A program made the position numbers and the translations under genes. Shown piece after piece: positions 24,636-35,400 of a DNA stretch of 63,193 bases. Origin of the DNA: Corallococcus sicarius. GTDB lineage: Bacteria > Myxococcota > Myxococcia > Myxococcales > Myxococcaceae. A model generated the notes under the pieces. The model was not told the DNA's origin. It did no database searches and was given only the letters and a program-made list of their open reading frames with translations. Where the stretch lies: the NCBI RefSeq assembly GCF_003611735.1, contig NZ_RAWG01000012.1, forward strand, positions 1 through 63,193, given 5' to 3'. Position 1 is the first letter of the stretch; each line of letters begins with the position of its first letter.

Positions 24636-26243
24636 TCAGCGTGCGGGGGGCGTCGCTTCCGGGAGCGGCGTCCCGGAGGCCTCGGGCAGGGGCACCTGGA
24701 GCCAGGCCGCCAGGGTGGGCGCGACGTCCGCGGGTGACACGGGCCGGGCATGACGCGCGGGCTTGAGGCCCGGGCCCGCCACCATCAGCGGCACGTGCTG
24801 ATCATAGTCGTAGGGCGCGCCATGCCACCCGGCGCAGTCCGCGTCGGGCGCCAGCAGCACGCCGGACACGGGCAGGACGGTGAGGTCGCCGGCCCGGGGA
24901 GCGAAGTACGAGGCGCGCACCGCCGCCGTCAGGCCCTGGCCATCCTGGGACTGGGCCTCCGTGTCGGTGAGCACCTGCGCGACGCCTGGCAGCGCGGCGA
25001 TGGCCTTCGCCCCCACCGCGAGCGCGTCCTCGCGCCGCACGCCTCGCGCCGCGAAGGCCTCGGGGCGCAGGTAGAGGTAGGGCGTGGTGAAGGCCTGGAG
25101 CCAGGTCTCCGCGCCGTACGCCGCATCGAGCGCCGCCTCCAACGTCTGCGTCACCCGCGCGCCATCCAGCCGCCCTCCCGGCTGCGGCGCACTGCCCATC
25201 CCATGGTCGGCGGTGAGCGCCACGAGCACGCGCTCCCTTCCCACCTCCCGGTCCAGCGCGGAGAGGAAGCCCGCGAGCGCGCGGTCCACGCGCAGCAACG
25301 TGTCCAGCGCCTCGTGGCTGTCCGGTCCATAGGCGTGGTTCACCGCGTCCACCGTGGAGAGGCCCACCGCGAGCAGGTCCACCGCGCCGGGCCGCGTCCC
25401 CAGGTGCTCCGCGCGCACGGCGGACAGGCTGAAGTCCAGGAGCTGATCCACGCCCGAGGGCGTGTAGAGGAAGCCATCGCCCGGAGGGATGGGATGCGGG
25501 AAGACGCGCCCGAAGCCCGGCGGCGGCAGTTCGTGCGCGTCGTCGTCCGGGCCCAGCTGCGCGTAGAGCGAGGGATCCGCGCTGAGTTCCCAGGACGTGC
25601 CGTTGAGCTGGGGGCGCCCCGCGTTCCAGGTGGCCACGAACCGCGGCAGGGCCTGGGCGTAGTGACGGCTCGTCGTGAAGCCGTCCTTCCCCCACCAGTA
25701 CGCGCTGCCCCGGTGGCCCGCCAGCATCACGGCCGCGCGGTCCTTGAGCGCCACCGCCAGCACCCGCGACGACGGGCGCGCGGCGAGCAGCGCATCCCCC
25801 AACGTCGGCAGGCCCAACCGCTTCGGGGAGATGCCGGCGCCGCCGGATCCATCGAGCGCAGGGCTCTCTGCGTCGAGCACGCAGCTCACCTTCGCGCCGG
25901 CCTCCCGGTCGTACCAGGTGTTGGCGACGATGCCGTGGCGCTCCGGCAGCGTGCCCGTGGCCACGGTCGCGTGCCCCACGCACGTCTGCGTCGTCGCGTA
26001 CGGGTAGCGGGCGTTGTCGAACACCGCCCCGTCTTCCAGCAGGCGCCGGAAGCCGCCCGGCCCGAAGTGCTCGCGCCAGCGCTCCACGTCCGCGTAGCGC
26101 AGCCCGTCCACCACCACGAGCACGACGAGTGACGGTCGCGCCGGGGTGCTCGCGGGCACGCCCACGGCCCGGGTGCACGCCAGTCCCCAACCCAGGACCG
26201 CCAGGGTCCCCCACCGCGCGCAGCGTCGAATCATGGGCGTCAT
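24636..26243 (-). CDS. PafA-like alkaline phosphatase superfamily protein
   Basis: 535 aa from ATG 26243 (ATG 26234 alternative). Lipoprotein or secretion signal with GLAC at residues 20-23. Metal-binding D46 in VVVDGLRY, Thr-rich nucleophile segment (T84-T87) followed by GHATVATG, DGLxTVD-type STVDAVNH and TADHGMG supply the bimetal site. The sequence resembles secreted phosphomonoesterases of the PafA type or type I phosphodiesterases. Located convergent with the M13 gene and divergent from the subtilisin gene; about 160 bases between the two divergent starts hold the promoters. Confidence 0.87.
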   Translation of the reverse strand: MTPMIRRCARWGTLAVLGWGLACTRAVGVPASTPARPSLVVLVVVDGLRYADVERWREHFGPGGFRRLLEDGAVFDNARYPYATTQTCVGHATVATGTLPERHGIVANTWYDREAGAKVSCVLDAESPALDGSGGAGISPKRLGLPTLGDALLAARPSSRVLAVALKDRAAVMLAGHRGSAYWWGKDGFTTSRHYAQALPRFVATWNAGRPQLNGTSWELSADPSLYAQLGPDDDAHELPPPGFGRVFPHPIPPGDGFLYTPSGVDQLLDFSLSAVRAEHLGTRPGAVDLLAVGLSTVDAVNHAYGPDSHEALDTLLRVDRALAGFLSALDREVGRERVLVALTADHGMGSAPQPGGRLDGARVTQTLEAALDAAYGAETWLQAFTTPYLYLRPEAFAARGVRREDALAVGAKAIAALPGVAQVLTDTEAQSQDGQGLTAAVRASYFAPRAGDLTVLPVSGVLLAPDADCAGWHGAPYDYDQHVPLMVAGPGLKPARHARPVSPADVAPTLAAWLQVPLPEASGTPLPEATPPAR

Positions 26244-26402
26244 GGGGCCGGAGACTGGCCGCGCCGGCCCTCCAGGTCCAATCGACAGGCTGGGGGCAGG
26301 CCCTCGAAGAATTCGATGTGTTTCAGGGGGAGGAAACTTTGGCTGGCGCGCTGCGACAATGTGGGAGTCGAACGCCGCTCCGCCCCCCCACGGAGGATCA
26401 TC

Positions 26403-27620
26403 ATGGAAATCAACCGCAAGTCGCCCCCGTCCGTTGGCCCCACTGCCCGCACGGGCGAGTCCTCCTCCGCGAAGGCGCCGAAGGCCAAGGCCCTGACGGT
26501 GCGTGACGGCTTCGACACCCAGGGTGCGCGCCCCAGCAACTTCGTGGACCGTCCCACGGGCCGCCCCACGCCTCCGGGCGCCAGCGTGCCGGCGTCGGCG
26601 TTCACCTACGGATCCTCCAACGTCGCGGTGAAGCCGGGCGCGACGAACAAGGTGGACCCGTCGAAGGAGAAGCCGAAGCTCACGGGCGAGCCGATCATCG
26701 CGGTCATCGACGGCGGCGTGGACTTCAAGCACACCGACCTGGACGACGCGATGTGGACGAACCCGGGTGAGGTGGCGGGCGACGGCATCGACAACGACGC
26801 CAATGGCATCAAGGACGACGTCCACGGCTTCAACGTGGGCGACGGCGGCGGCGACCCGTTCAAGGGCGACGGCACGGACCACGGCACGCACGTGGCGGGC
26901 ATCATCGCGGCCGAGGACAACGGCAAGGGCAACACCGGCATCGCGGCCGGCAAGGCCAAGGTGCTGAGCGTGGGCGGCCTGTACGACGGCGCCGACCTGC
27001 TCACCAACTTCGAGCGCTCGGTGGACTACCTGGTGAAGATGAAGACCGAGCACGGCGTGAACATCCGCGCCGCGAACGCGAGCTTCGGCAACTCCTACCG
27101 GGACGCCGCGTCGCAGGAGCGCTGGACGGCCGCGGTGCAGAAGCTGGCGGACGCGGACATCCTGCTCGTCGCCGCGACGGCCAACGGCAATGGCAGCAAC
27201 ATGAACAACGTGCCGGACATGCCGGCGAACATCGACCTGCCCAACGTCATCACCGTGGCGTCGATGGACCGCAACAACGACAAGCTGGCGCGCTTCTCGT
27301 CGCACGGCGACAAGGTCGTGGACCTGGCCGCGGTGGGCGAGGACGTGCTCAGCACCGTGCCGGGCAACCAGTGGGAGGAGATGAGCGGCACCTCCATGGC
27401 GACGCCGACGGTGGCCGCCACCGCCGCGCGCATGTTCGCGGAGAACCCGGACCTCACGGCCGTGCAGGTGCGCGACCTCCTCATCAAGACCGTGGAGCAG
27501 GACACGGACCTGAAGGGCAAGGTCATCACCGGCGGCAAGCTGGACATCAACGCCGCCATCGACGCCGCCAAGGCCACCGTGGAGCCGAAGCCGCAGACGC
27601 CGGCCGTCGCCACGCGCTGA
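26403..27620 (+). CDS. S8 subtilisin-like serine protease
   Basis: 405 aa from ATG 26403, preceded by GGAGGA 5 bases upstream. Catalytic triad D103 (AVIDGGVDFKHTDL), H163 (DHGTHVAG) and S331 (SGTSMATP). No classical signal peptide is seen; the first ~95 residues are polar and Pro/Ser/Lys-rich and may be a propeptide or act in a non-Sec export route. A DxDxDG-like Asp/Asn-rich loop (residues ~121-136) may bind calcium. C-terminal tail is Pro/Ala rich. Confidence 0.92.
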   Translation: MEINRKSPPSVGPTARTGESSSAKAPKAKALTVRDGFDTQGARPSNFVDRPTGRPTPPGASVPASAFTYGSSNVAVKPGATNKVDPSKEKPKLTGEPIIAVIDGGVDFKHTDLDDAMWTNPGEVAGDGIDNDANGIKDDVHGFNVGDGGGDPFKGDGTDHGTHVAGIIAAEDNGKGNTGIAAGKAKVLSVGGLYDGADLLTNFERSVDYLVKMKTEHGVNIRAANASFGNSYRDAASQERWTAAVQKLADADILLVAATANGNGSNMNNVPDMPANIDLPNVITVASMDRNNDKLARFSSHGDKVVDLAAVGEDVLSTVPGNQWEEMSGTSMATPTVAATAARMFAENPDLTAVQVRDLLIKTVEQDTDLKGKVITGGKLDINAAIDAAKATVEPKPQTPAVATR

Positions 27621-27629
27621 AGGGTGGAG

Positions 27630-27675
27630 CCTCGCACTCTCGACTCAGGGGACGTACAGCTCCGAGAGTGTGAGG
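27630..27675. terminator. Bidirectional terminator between convergent genes
   Basis: CCTCGCACTCTCG (27630-27642) pairs with CGAGAGTGTGAGG (27663-27675), 12 of 13 positions matching, around a 20-base loop. It lies between the protease stop (27620) and extends into the last codons of the convergent kelch gene, so it could stop transcription from both sides. Confidence 0.5.
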
Positions 27676-30161
27676 AACCCGCTGTTGCCAGCCCCCCCCG
27701 TCACCAAGACCTTGCCCGTGGGCAGCAGTGTCGCCGTGTGGGACTCACGATTCAGGGACAAGGCGCCCGTCACGGCCCAGGTGCGCCTTTCCGGCGTGTA
27801 GAGCTCCGCCGTGGCGAGGCGCCCCCTGCTCCCATAGCCGCCCGTCACCAGCACCTTGCCCGAGGGCAGCAGCGTGGTCGTATGGAGGTATCGGTCCGAG
27901 GCCAGGCTGCCGGCGGAGGCCCAGGCATTGGTTCCCGGGTCGTAGACCTCCGCGGTGGCAAGGAAGGTGCTGCCATAGCCTCCCGTCACCAGCACCTTGC
28001 CGGAAGGCAGCAGTGTGGCCGTATGCACGCTACGGCCCGTGGCCATGCCAGCCACGGAGTTCCAGGTGCCCGTTCCCGGGTCGTAGACCTCCGCGATGGC
28101 GAGGGGCACCGAGCCATCAGAGCCCCCCGTCACCAGCACCTTGCCTGACGGCAGCAGTGTGGCCGTATGCGCGCTGCGGCCCGTGGCCATGCTGCCAGTG
28201 GACGTCCAGAGGCCCGTCACCGGGTCATGGACCTCCGCCGTGGCGAGCGGGCCCTGCCCGCCTGTCACCAACACCTTGCCCGAGGGCAGCAACGTCGCCG
28301 TGTGCTGTCTGCGGCCCGTGGCCATGCTGCCCGTGGAAGCCCAGGTGCCCGTCACCGGTTCGTACACCTCCGTGGTGGCCAGGGAGGCCACGGTGGCGTT
28401 CCGCCCTCCCGTCACCAACACCTTGCCGGAAGGCAGCAGCGTGGCCGTATGCGCGCTACGGCCCGCGACCATGCTCCCGGTGGAAAGCCAGACGCCCGTT
28501 CCCGGGTCATGGACCTCCGTGGTGGCCAGGTAGGTGTTGGTGCCGCTCCGCCCTCCCGTCACCAACACCTTGCCGGAGGGCAGCAACGTCGCGGTGTGCT
28601 CGGTGCGGTCGGAGGTCATGCTTCCCGTAGGGGCCCAGGTCCCCGTTCCCGGGTCGTAGACCTCCGCCGTGAGGGTGGCTCCGCCGTCACCCATGCCCCC
28701 CGTCACCAGCACCCTGCCCGTGGGCAACAACGTGGCGGAGAGGGAGCCGCGGCCCGTGACCATGCTGGCGGTGGAGGCCCAGGTGTTCGTCGCCGGGTCA
28801 TACACCTCGGCGGTGGAGAGGAACCCACCGCCGCCCTGCCCGCCTGTCACCAGGACCCTTCCCGAAGCCAACAGGGTCGCCGTGTGCTGGCTGCGGCCCG
28901 TGGGCATGCTGGCGATGGAGGACCAGAGGCCCGTCGCCGGCTCATACACCTCCGACAAGGCGAGGGACAGACTGCTGCCATTGCCCCCCGTCACCAGCAC
29001 CCTGCCCGTGGGCAGCAAGGTGGCGGCATGGTGGCCACGGCTTGAGCCCATGCTGCCGGTGGCGGACCAGGTGCCTGTCGCCGGATCGTAGAGCCCCGCC
29101 GTGGCGCGGGGCTCGCTTTCGTCGCCATAGCCGCCCGTCACCAGCACCTTGCCCGTGGGCAACAGCGTCGCCGTGTGGCTGTAGCGGCCGGGAGACAGGC
29201 TGCCCGTGGTGGCCCAGGTGCCCGTTGCCGGATCGAACACCTCCGCCGTGGCGGCGGGCACACCGCCGACAATCCCGCCCATCACCAGCACCTTGCCCGA
29301 GGGCAGCAACGTGGCCGTGTGGTTTTCGCGACCCGAAGCCATGCTGCCGGCGGACGTCCAGAGGCCCGTCCCCGGGTCGTACACCTCCGCCGTGGCGAGG
29401 AGCCCACTGTCGCCAGCGCCGCCCGTCACCAGCACCTTGCCCGAGGGCAGCAGCGTCGCCGTGTGCTGATATCGGCCCTTGGCCATGCTGCCGGTGGACG
29501 TCCAGAGGCCCGTCGCCGGATCATAGAGCTCCGCCATGGCGGGGATTTCCCCTCCGTTGGGGCCCCCCGTCACCAGCACCTTGCCCGTGAGCAGCAGCGT
29601 CGCCTCGGGCACCCGACGACGTTTGGCCATGCTGCCGGTGGGGGACCACGTGGGGCAGTCTGGAATCCCGACCGCGGAGAACCGGGCAGTGGCCGACAGG
29701 TCCCGGTCATTGGCCGCGGTGACCGTGAAGGACGCGGTGACCTTCGGATTCAAGCATGCGGGGGCGGTCCAGGAGCGTTGGCTCGTGGTGGCGCTCTGCT
29801 GCGCGGGGCCCAGCGTGCCAGTGCTCGCGGTCCAGGAGAACTGGAGTCCGCCGTCCTGCGGATCCTCCGCGGTGGCCCGGAAGCTCAGGGCACCTCCCGC
29901 ATCCACATGGGATGAAGCCGGGGGTGTCTCGATGAAGAAGGGCGGAAGGAACGGGCCCGCGTCCGCGGTGCCCGCATCCGGAGTGCCCGCATCGAAATCA
30001 TCACCCGCGTCCCCGCCGTCTCCCGCATCGACGGCCTGCGCGTCACAGATGTCCGGGTTGCGCAGGCAGAACTCGCTTCGCTCGTGCGTGAAGTCGGTGC
30101 AGCCTGGGAGCACCGCCAGCAGGCAGCCCACCCACAACGCGCGCCCCAGGGCCGCGTTCAC
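27645..30161 (-). CDS. Lipoprotein with 14 kelch-type repeats
   Basis: 838 aa from GTG 30161, which overlaps the upstream stop (GTGA). Lipobox LPGC near residue 21, an Asp/Gly/Ala linker, an Ig/cadherin-like region (residues ~75-170), then 14 tandem repeats of 43-50 residues with the pattern GR-x3-HTATLLPSGKVLVTGG, AEVYDP and GTW/TGSM. Fourteen units would make two seven-bladed beta-propellers. Surface-anchored binding protein is the likely role; the ligand is unknown. DNA of the repeats is highly similar, so copy number may vary between strains. Confidence 0.88.
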   Translation of the reverse strand: MNAALGRALWVGCLLAVLPGCTDFTHERSEFCLRNPDICDAQAVDAGDGGDAGDDFDAGTPDAGTADAGPFLPPFFIETPPASSHVDAGGALSFRATAEDPQDGGLQFSWTASTGTLGPAQQSATTSQRSWTAPACLNPKVTASFTVTAANDRDLSATARFSAVGIPDCPTWSPTGSMAKRRRVPEATLLLTGKVLVTGGPNGGEIPAMAELYDPATGLWTSTGSMAKGRYQHTATLLPSGKVLVTGGAGDSGLLATAEVYDPGTGLWTSAGSMASGRENHTATLLPSGKVLVMGGIVGGVPAATAEVFDPATGTWATTGSLSPGRYSHTATLLPTGKVLVTGGYGDESEPRATAGLYDPATGTWSATGSMGSSRGHHAATLLPTGRVLVTGGNGSSLSLALSEVYEPATGLWSSIASMPTGRSQHTATLLASGRVLVTGGQGGGGFLSTAEVYDPATNTWASTASMVTGRGSLSATLLPTGRVLVTGGMGDGGATLTAEVYDPGTGTWAPTGSMTSDRTEHTATLLPSGKVLVTGGRSGTNTYLATTEVHDPGTGVWLSTGSMVAGRSAHTATLLPSGKVLVTGGRNATVASLATTEVYEPVTGTWASTGSMATGRRQHTATLLPSGKVLVTGGQGPLATAEVHDPVTGLWTSTGSMATGRSAHTATLLPSGKVLVTGGSDGSVPLAIAEVYDPGTGTWNSVAGMATGRSVHTATLLPSGKVLVTGGYGSTFLATAEVYDPGTNAWASAGSLASDRYLHTTTLLPSGKVLVTGGYGSRGRLATAELYTPERRTWAVTGALSLNRESHTATLLPTGKVLVTGGAGNSGFLTLSELYVP

Positions 30162-31063
30162 GGCCACCTCCCGAACACCAGGGCAGACGTTCCATCCGTG
30201 CCCAGGCTCCAACCCACCTTCGCTGGCGCGGAGGGCGCCCCCAGCAGGTACATGCCCGCGGACACACCCAGCCCCACCACGCCCGCCCCCGCGAGCACCA
30301 GGCCCACGGTCTGGGAGGTCCGTCCTCGCGACACGCTTCGGTCCAGGTCCTGGACGGTCTCGATGCTTTCATCGTCGTTCCGGAGCCGGGACCGCTCATG
30401 CCGGGACTGCAGATAGGAAACACCACCGCCCACCAGCAACGCTCCACCCACGGCCGCGGGAATCCAGGCGCGCTCCCGCAGGCCCCTGCGTCCGGACACC
30501 TCCGCGCTGGCAGGGGAAGGCTCGGCCTGGGCGACAGGCATTGACTGGGACGCGACCACGGCCGGCGTCTCCTCCACGGGCCGTGCCTGCGCACCGGGCT
30601 CCAGCCCCGGGGGTGCTCCAGGGTCCACGCCCCTCGCTGCCTGATTCGCCAGCTTGCGCCGCACCTGTCGTCGCACGTCCTCGAACCTGCGCTCCACCTT
30701 GGGCGACACCTTCACCGGCAGCTTCGCCTCCGGCTGGAGCAGGAGGGCCGCCTTGAAGGCCGTGGTGGACGCCTCGTTCTTGCCCAGGTCCGCCAGGAGG
30801 ACGCCCTCGTAGAGCGACAAGAGCACGTCGTCCGCTTCACCCGTCGAATGGGCCCGGGCGCGGGAAAGTTGCTCCAGCGCGCGCTCATATTCGAGGTTGT
30901 CGTAGAGCTGGCGCGCGGAGCGCACGTACATCTGGACCATCCCCTGCTGCGCCTCTGCCCGCACCCCTCGGGGGATGAGCACGGTGCCGCCCAGCAACAC
31001 CGCCACGAGCGAAAGCACCGCCCATCGCATCTGGCGCTCAATGAATGACACGTGCTCACACAT
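30158..31063 (-). CDS. Signal-peptide protein with C-terminal membrane helices
   Basis: 301 aa from ATG 31063, supported by CCGGAG 7 bases upstream; ATG 31030 would give a tighter signal peptide. The N-terminal hydrophobic core ends at VRAEA. Residues ~45-140 form helical pairs that read like tetratricopeptide units (YDNLEYERALEQL, LYEGVLLADLGKNEA). A Pro/Ala-rich linker follows, and two hydrophobic helices occupy ~210-285. No family recognised. It is translationally coupled to the kelch lipoprotein, so the two probably act together at the envelope. Confidence 0.65.
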   Translation of the reverse strand: MCEHVSFIERQMRWAVLSLVAVLLGGTVLIPRGVRAEAQQGMVQMYVRSARQLYDNLEYERALEQLSRARAHSTGEADDVLLSLYEGVLLADLGKNEASTTAFKAALLLQPEAKLPVKVSPKVERRFEDVRRQVRRKLANQAARGVDPGAPPGLEPGAQARPVEETPAVVASQSMPVAQAEPSPASAEVSGRRGLRERAWIPAAVGGALLVGGGVSYLQSRHERSRLRNDDESIETVQDLDRSVSRGRTSQTVGLVLAGAGVVGLGVSAGMYLLGAPSAPAKVGWSLGTDGTSALVFGRWP

Positions 31064-31283
31064 GAAGGATCTCCGGCAGTCGCGAGCGTCGACTCTACAA
31101 GCAATGAGGCTCCTCGGAACCGGACGCATGTCTATCGGCCGCGAGCAGCGCACCACACTGGAAGCCAACGGCGGCGTCGCGCGGCCTCGCACCGGAGTGA
31201 TGCAGTCCGTCTGAAGCACCTTCCGGATTCCCGCCGCGCACGTAGCGGGTCAGGCCCGGAAGCCGGCTATCCTCGGGGGCTCC

Positions 31284-32477
31284 ATGCGTACGCCCTCCAT
31301 GATGCGTCTCCTCCTGCTGTCCCTGTCCCTGCTGCCCGCCGCGTCCCAGGCCGTGGAGCGCTGTCAGTTCAAGGGCAAGCCCATCAACCTGGACAACGGT
31401 AACTCCACCGCGAAGCTCACCGGCACCGTGCGCTGCGTGGACGAGGACACGCAGAAGGAGACGCACACGGTCTCGTTCCGCGACGGCAAGCGTGACGGCT
31501 GGGAGATCCGCCGCTGGTCCGACGGCCGGTCCGTGGAGCAGGAGTACCGCGCCGGCCAGCGGCACGGCGGCTTCAAGCGCTTCGAGGAGGGCCGGCTGGT
31601 GGAGAGCACGCAGTACGCCGACGACAACACCCGGGGCGAATCGCTGCGCTACCACCCCAATGGCAAGGTCTCCCGGCGCACGGACGAACAGCCGGAGGAC
31701 GCGAAGAGCACCTACGCGAACTACGACGAGAGCGGGCGGCTGACCGAGGCCGGGTGCGGCCTCCGGTCCTCGCGCGAGGCGGGCCTCAAGGACTGCGTCT
31801 GGAAGGGCCCCTCGCCGCTCGTGTTCTTCCACCCGACGGGCCAGAAGCGCGCCGTCATCCCCCTGAAGAACGGCCTGCGTGAAGGCCTGACGGAGGCGTT
31901 CGACGCCCAGGGCGAGCGCACCGTCTCCACCGCGTTCGTCGCCGGAGTCCGCGACGGCGTCACCACGGAGTACCGCGCGGGGAAGGTCCGCCGCACCACG
32001 ACCTACGCGCAGGGCAAGGCGGAGGGTGACGAGACGGAGTTCTTCGACGACGGCTCGAAGAAGCAGGTCATCACCCGCAGGGGCCGCGAGGAACTCCACC
32101 GCGTGGAGTACTTCCAGAACGGGGAGCGCAAGCGGGACTTCGCCGTGAAGGACGGCCGCGCGGTGGAATCCACCTTCAACGACGACGGCTCGCTGAGCGA
32201 GCGGCGGCACCTGCGCCAGGGCCATGGCTACGGCGGCTGGGTGCCCGACGGCCTGACCGAGTCCTTCCTCCCCGACGGAGGCCCCGAACAGCGCCAGCAC
32301 TTCGTCGAGGGCGACGCCGACGGCCAGCGCCAGGTGTGGGCCGACAACGGCGTCCTCGTGGAGGACTCGCAGTGGAAGAAGGGCCGCGTCACCGCGCGCA
32401 AGCGCTGGAACCCGGATGGCGGCCTCACGGAGGACGCCGAGTTCCACGAGGACGGCTCCCGCAAGAAGAAGCCCTGA
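31284..32477 (+). CDS. Secreted MORN/YwqK-type repeat protein
   Basis: 397 aa with a signal peptide (residues 1-24, ASQA|VE; ATG 31299 or 31302 could also start it). The rest is built from ~20-25-residue beta-hairpin units of the MORN_2/YwqK type, for example DGKRDGWEIRRWSDG, NGLREGLTEAFDAQGE and HPNGKVSRR. Such proteins are often annotated as YwqK antitoxins without evidence; here a secreted structural or binding role is more sensible. It ends 22 bases from the convergent CHAT gene. Confidence 0.75.
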   Translation: MRTPSMMRLLLLSLSLLPAASQAVERCQFKGKPINLDNGNSTAKLTGTVRCVDEDTQKETHTVSFRDGKRDGWEIRRWSDGRSVEQEYRAGQRHGGFKRFEEGRLVESTQYADDNTRGESLRYHPNGKVSRRTDEQPEDAKSTYANYDESGRLTEAGCGLRSSREAGLKDCVWKGPSPLVFFHPTGQKRAVIPLKNGLREGLTEAFDAQGERTVSTAFVAGVRDGVTTEYRAGKVRRTTTYAQGKAEGDETEFFDDGSKKQVITRRGREELHRVEYFQNGERKRDFAVKDGRAVESTFNDDGSLSERRHLRQGHGYGGWVPDGLTESFLPDGGPEQRQHFVEGDADGQRQVWADNGVLVEDSQWKKGRVTARKRWNPDGGLTEDAEFHEDGSRKKKP

Positions 32478-32499
32478 GCCCGCCCGAGCCAGCCCCTGC

Positions 32500-35400
32500 C
32501 TAAGGGCGCACGCCCCCGCGCTTCGTGGCCGTCTTCTTGGCGGCCCCCGCCTTCCCCTTCCTCACGGCTTCGGTTTCCCGGCGGAGGTTCGCCTCGGGGT
32601 GGCCGTACACGGCGTAGGCGAGCCACGTCGCATCCCCGGCCTTCCGCGCCGCTTCGCGGCCCAGGCCAGCCGCCCGGGCAAGCGGCTCCCCCTGGAGCAG
32701 GGCTTCATAGAAGGCCGTCATGAAGGTGCGCGCCAGCCCATCGCCGACTGACCAGAGGGGACCCACGAAGGCGCCGGCGCCCGCGCGAATGAAGGCTTCC
32801 GCGAACCCACCCATGCTCGTCAATTGCCAGTTCGCCCGCCCGACCTGACAGGCATTGAGGACGATGAGGGGCTGGTGCCCGTCGGGCCCAATGAGCCGCG
32901 CATATTGTTGAACCAGCATGGCATCCAGATAGAGCGGAACGTACTGGCCCTGCTCGACACGGCCCTGCAACATGAGCTGGGTGCGCGGCGCTTCCGTTCC
33001 CCTCGACTGGGCCTCCGCCACGCCATGCCCCGCGAAGTGGAACAGGTCCACGGTCCCCGCTGAGGACAGGAGCTTGCGAAGGGTACTCACCTCCGCCTCG
33101 ACGGGACGCGCGCCCAGCCGCTTCTCCAGGAAGGGGACCTCTCGCTGCGCCTCGGGCAATTCGTACTGCCCGGCCGGATAGACCGGCACGACATGATGAG
33201 CGCGGCCCTCGCGCACGAGCAACTCTCTCGCGGCGGGGCCACGGTCGTGGAGCCAGCGCACCAATCCCTTCTGCGCGAGGAAGTGCACCTCCGGCGGCAG
33301 GGGACCTGGCCCGCCTGTTCCCTCAGTGGGCGGCTTCAAATGGACGATCTCCCACGGGATGAACGGCTCCTCGGACACCACCTGGATGGCCCCCAGGGTG
33401 TCCCGCACGCGCCAGAGTGCCTGCTGGAGCGGGGCGGGCACCAGTTCGTCGAAGAGGACCCCGCCATACGCTCGGAGCGACTCTTCGAAGGCCTCGACAT
33501 CGTCCTTGTGGCTGATCCAGGCATCCTCGATGGCCGTGTAGATGCCCGCCACGTACGCACCCCGGTCGCCCTTGAAGGGTTTGGAGTCGCCCGTGACGAA
33601 CCCGCCGTCTCCCAGGTCGAGCGCGAAATGATAGCCCGACACATCCCCACTGCTCGTCTCGAAGATCTGGAGCACGGGGAAGCGACCTCCTCTGGAAGGC
33701 AGCACCTCCGCGACCTTCGCGATGGAGCCCTGCCCGGTTGTTGAGGTGGCAGAGATGATTGGCTGCAACACGAGCCTTGCGAGCGCCTCCGCGCCCTGGC
33801 GGATGAGGATCCACAGCTCGCCCATCCCCTCGTGCGTCCCCTGGAGATCGAAGACAAGGTCGAAGCGACGACGCTTCGCCGGGTCGAGGGTGACGCGTAC
33901 TTCTCCTTCGAGGGTGAGATTCGTCTTGGCCACGAGCTGCACGGTCAGCTTCTGGTCCAGCGCGACCTCCGCCGCGGCCTCAGCCGTCAGCGCCTCGACC
34001 GCGCTTTCAATCGCATCTCGCGACACGGTGACGAAGACATGCGCTGTGTGCCCCACCTGCACCGCCTTGGGCATGGAGGCAGAGACGAAGAAGGCAGCCA
34101 CAGCCGGGGCCGGCGTGGGCCACTCCGGAGGGGGACTCGCCATCAAATTTTCAGTCAATACTTGATAAGTGAGAGGCAACTCCGCGGTAGCAAGAGGGAG
34201 GCGCACGTTACCGGGCAGCCCGCCCGGGGATTCAGGCAGCGCGCCACGCACGACCCGGCGCTCCATGTTCCCCAGTTGCAGACTGGATGGCAGTGCACTC
34301 GCGGGCTCGACCACGGCCCAGGGAGTGCCCTCGTCGAAGAGGATGACGCGGCGCTGCGTCACCGGTGCATCCACCGGCGCTGGGGGCGGAATGGGTCCTC
34401 CGGTGTCCAACCGTCCCGAAGCAGACTCTTCATGCAGGGCCATCGTCGTCGTGCCCAGTGCCTCGTGGAGGGGGAGTCCCGCCAACTTCGCTCTGACAGT
34501 CGCCGCTTGCGGCCTGTCCAACGACAAGAGTTCGTCGGAACGGAAGGCATGGTGATAGGTGGTAGGCCCTTTGTGCCGCTCAACGACGACATAGTCCGGC
34601 TGCTGGCGGTGGATGTCCTTCAACAGCTCCCCGTATTTCACGCCCCCATCCGTGAACAGCACGGAGGGATCCGCGCCCGCAGTCATGGGCTCTGGCGGCG
34701 CGAGGTGTCTCACCGCTCCCGTCACGAAGTCCGGCGACCCCAGTTCAAACCAGCGGGCCAGCGCGCCTACCACCTCCGGGCGCGTGAAATAGATCGTGTG
34801 GTAGACGTGCGGATTGCGTGGAATGTCGAGCCGATCCTTCACGAAATCACCCACGGACGCATCAATCCCATACATCGCCTTCGTATGGACGACGAGGTCA
34901 TTGGGCTCCTGGAACAGGCTGTCCGCCAGGGTATCCAGCATCCACTGCTTCAATCGCTCCGGAAGCTCTGGGGCGCCGGCCCCTCCAAGCACGACCTCGA
35001 AGTCGGAGGACACGACGAAGCAGAGCGATTCCGATGCCTTGGGCTGACCCGGCTGCTCCGTGTTGAGCTGTTGGATGAAGAGACCGTCCGGATCCATTGC
35101 ATTCAGCCCGGGGACCCGCCGCTCCTGGGTGGCCGCGACCACCAGGTACTTCACGAGCGACCCGAGCGTGCTGATGGACTCGCTCAGGACAAGTCCCGCG
35201 ACCGGCGCCCCCAGGAATGACACCGCGCGTCCCGCCGCCACCGCGAGATTCGTGGAGAGGTCCACGAACTTCTCCCAGTTCGCGGGCGACGCGAGCCGGG
35301 TGCCCCCGTTCGTCCCGCCAACGAACACCGCTCGGCGCACCCGAGCCCCCAACCGGGACGCTGGCAGCAGGTACTCCATCAAGCTGCGGAGGACCAGCGC

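Noticed and set aside
27700-29640. Regular ~145-base DNA repeats that could suggest a CRISPR or satellite array
   Set aside because: The period equals one kelch unit and the frame stays open; these are coding repeats, with no spacers.
31284-32477. YwqK antitoxin of a toxin-antitoxin pair
   Set aside because: The protein has a signal peptide and no small toxin gene beside it; the name comes only from the repeat family.
33832-35220. 462-codon plus-strand frame inside the CHAT gene
   Set aside because: Shadow of the CHAT/hydrolase protein, whose catalytic motifs are on the minus strand.
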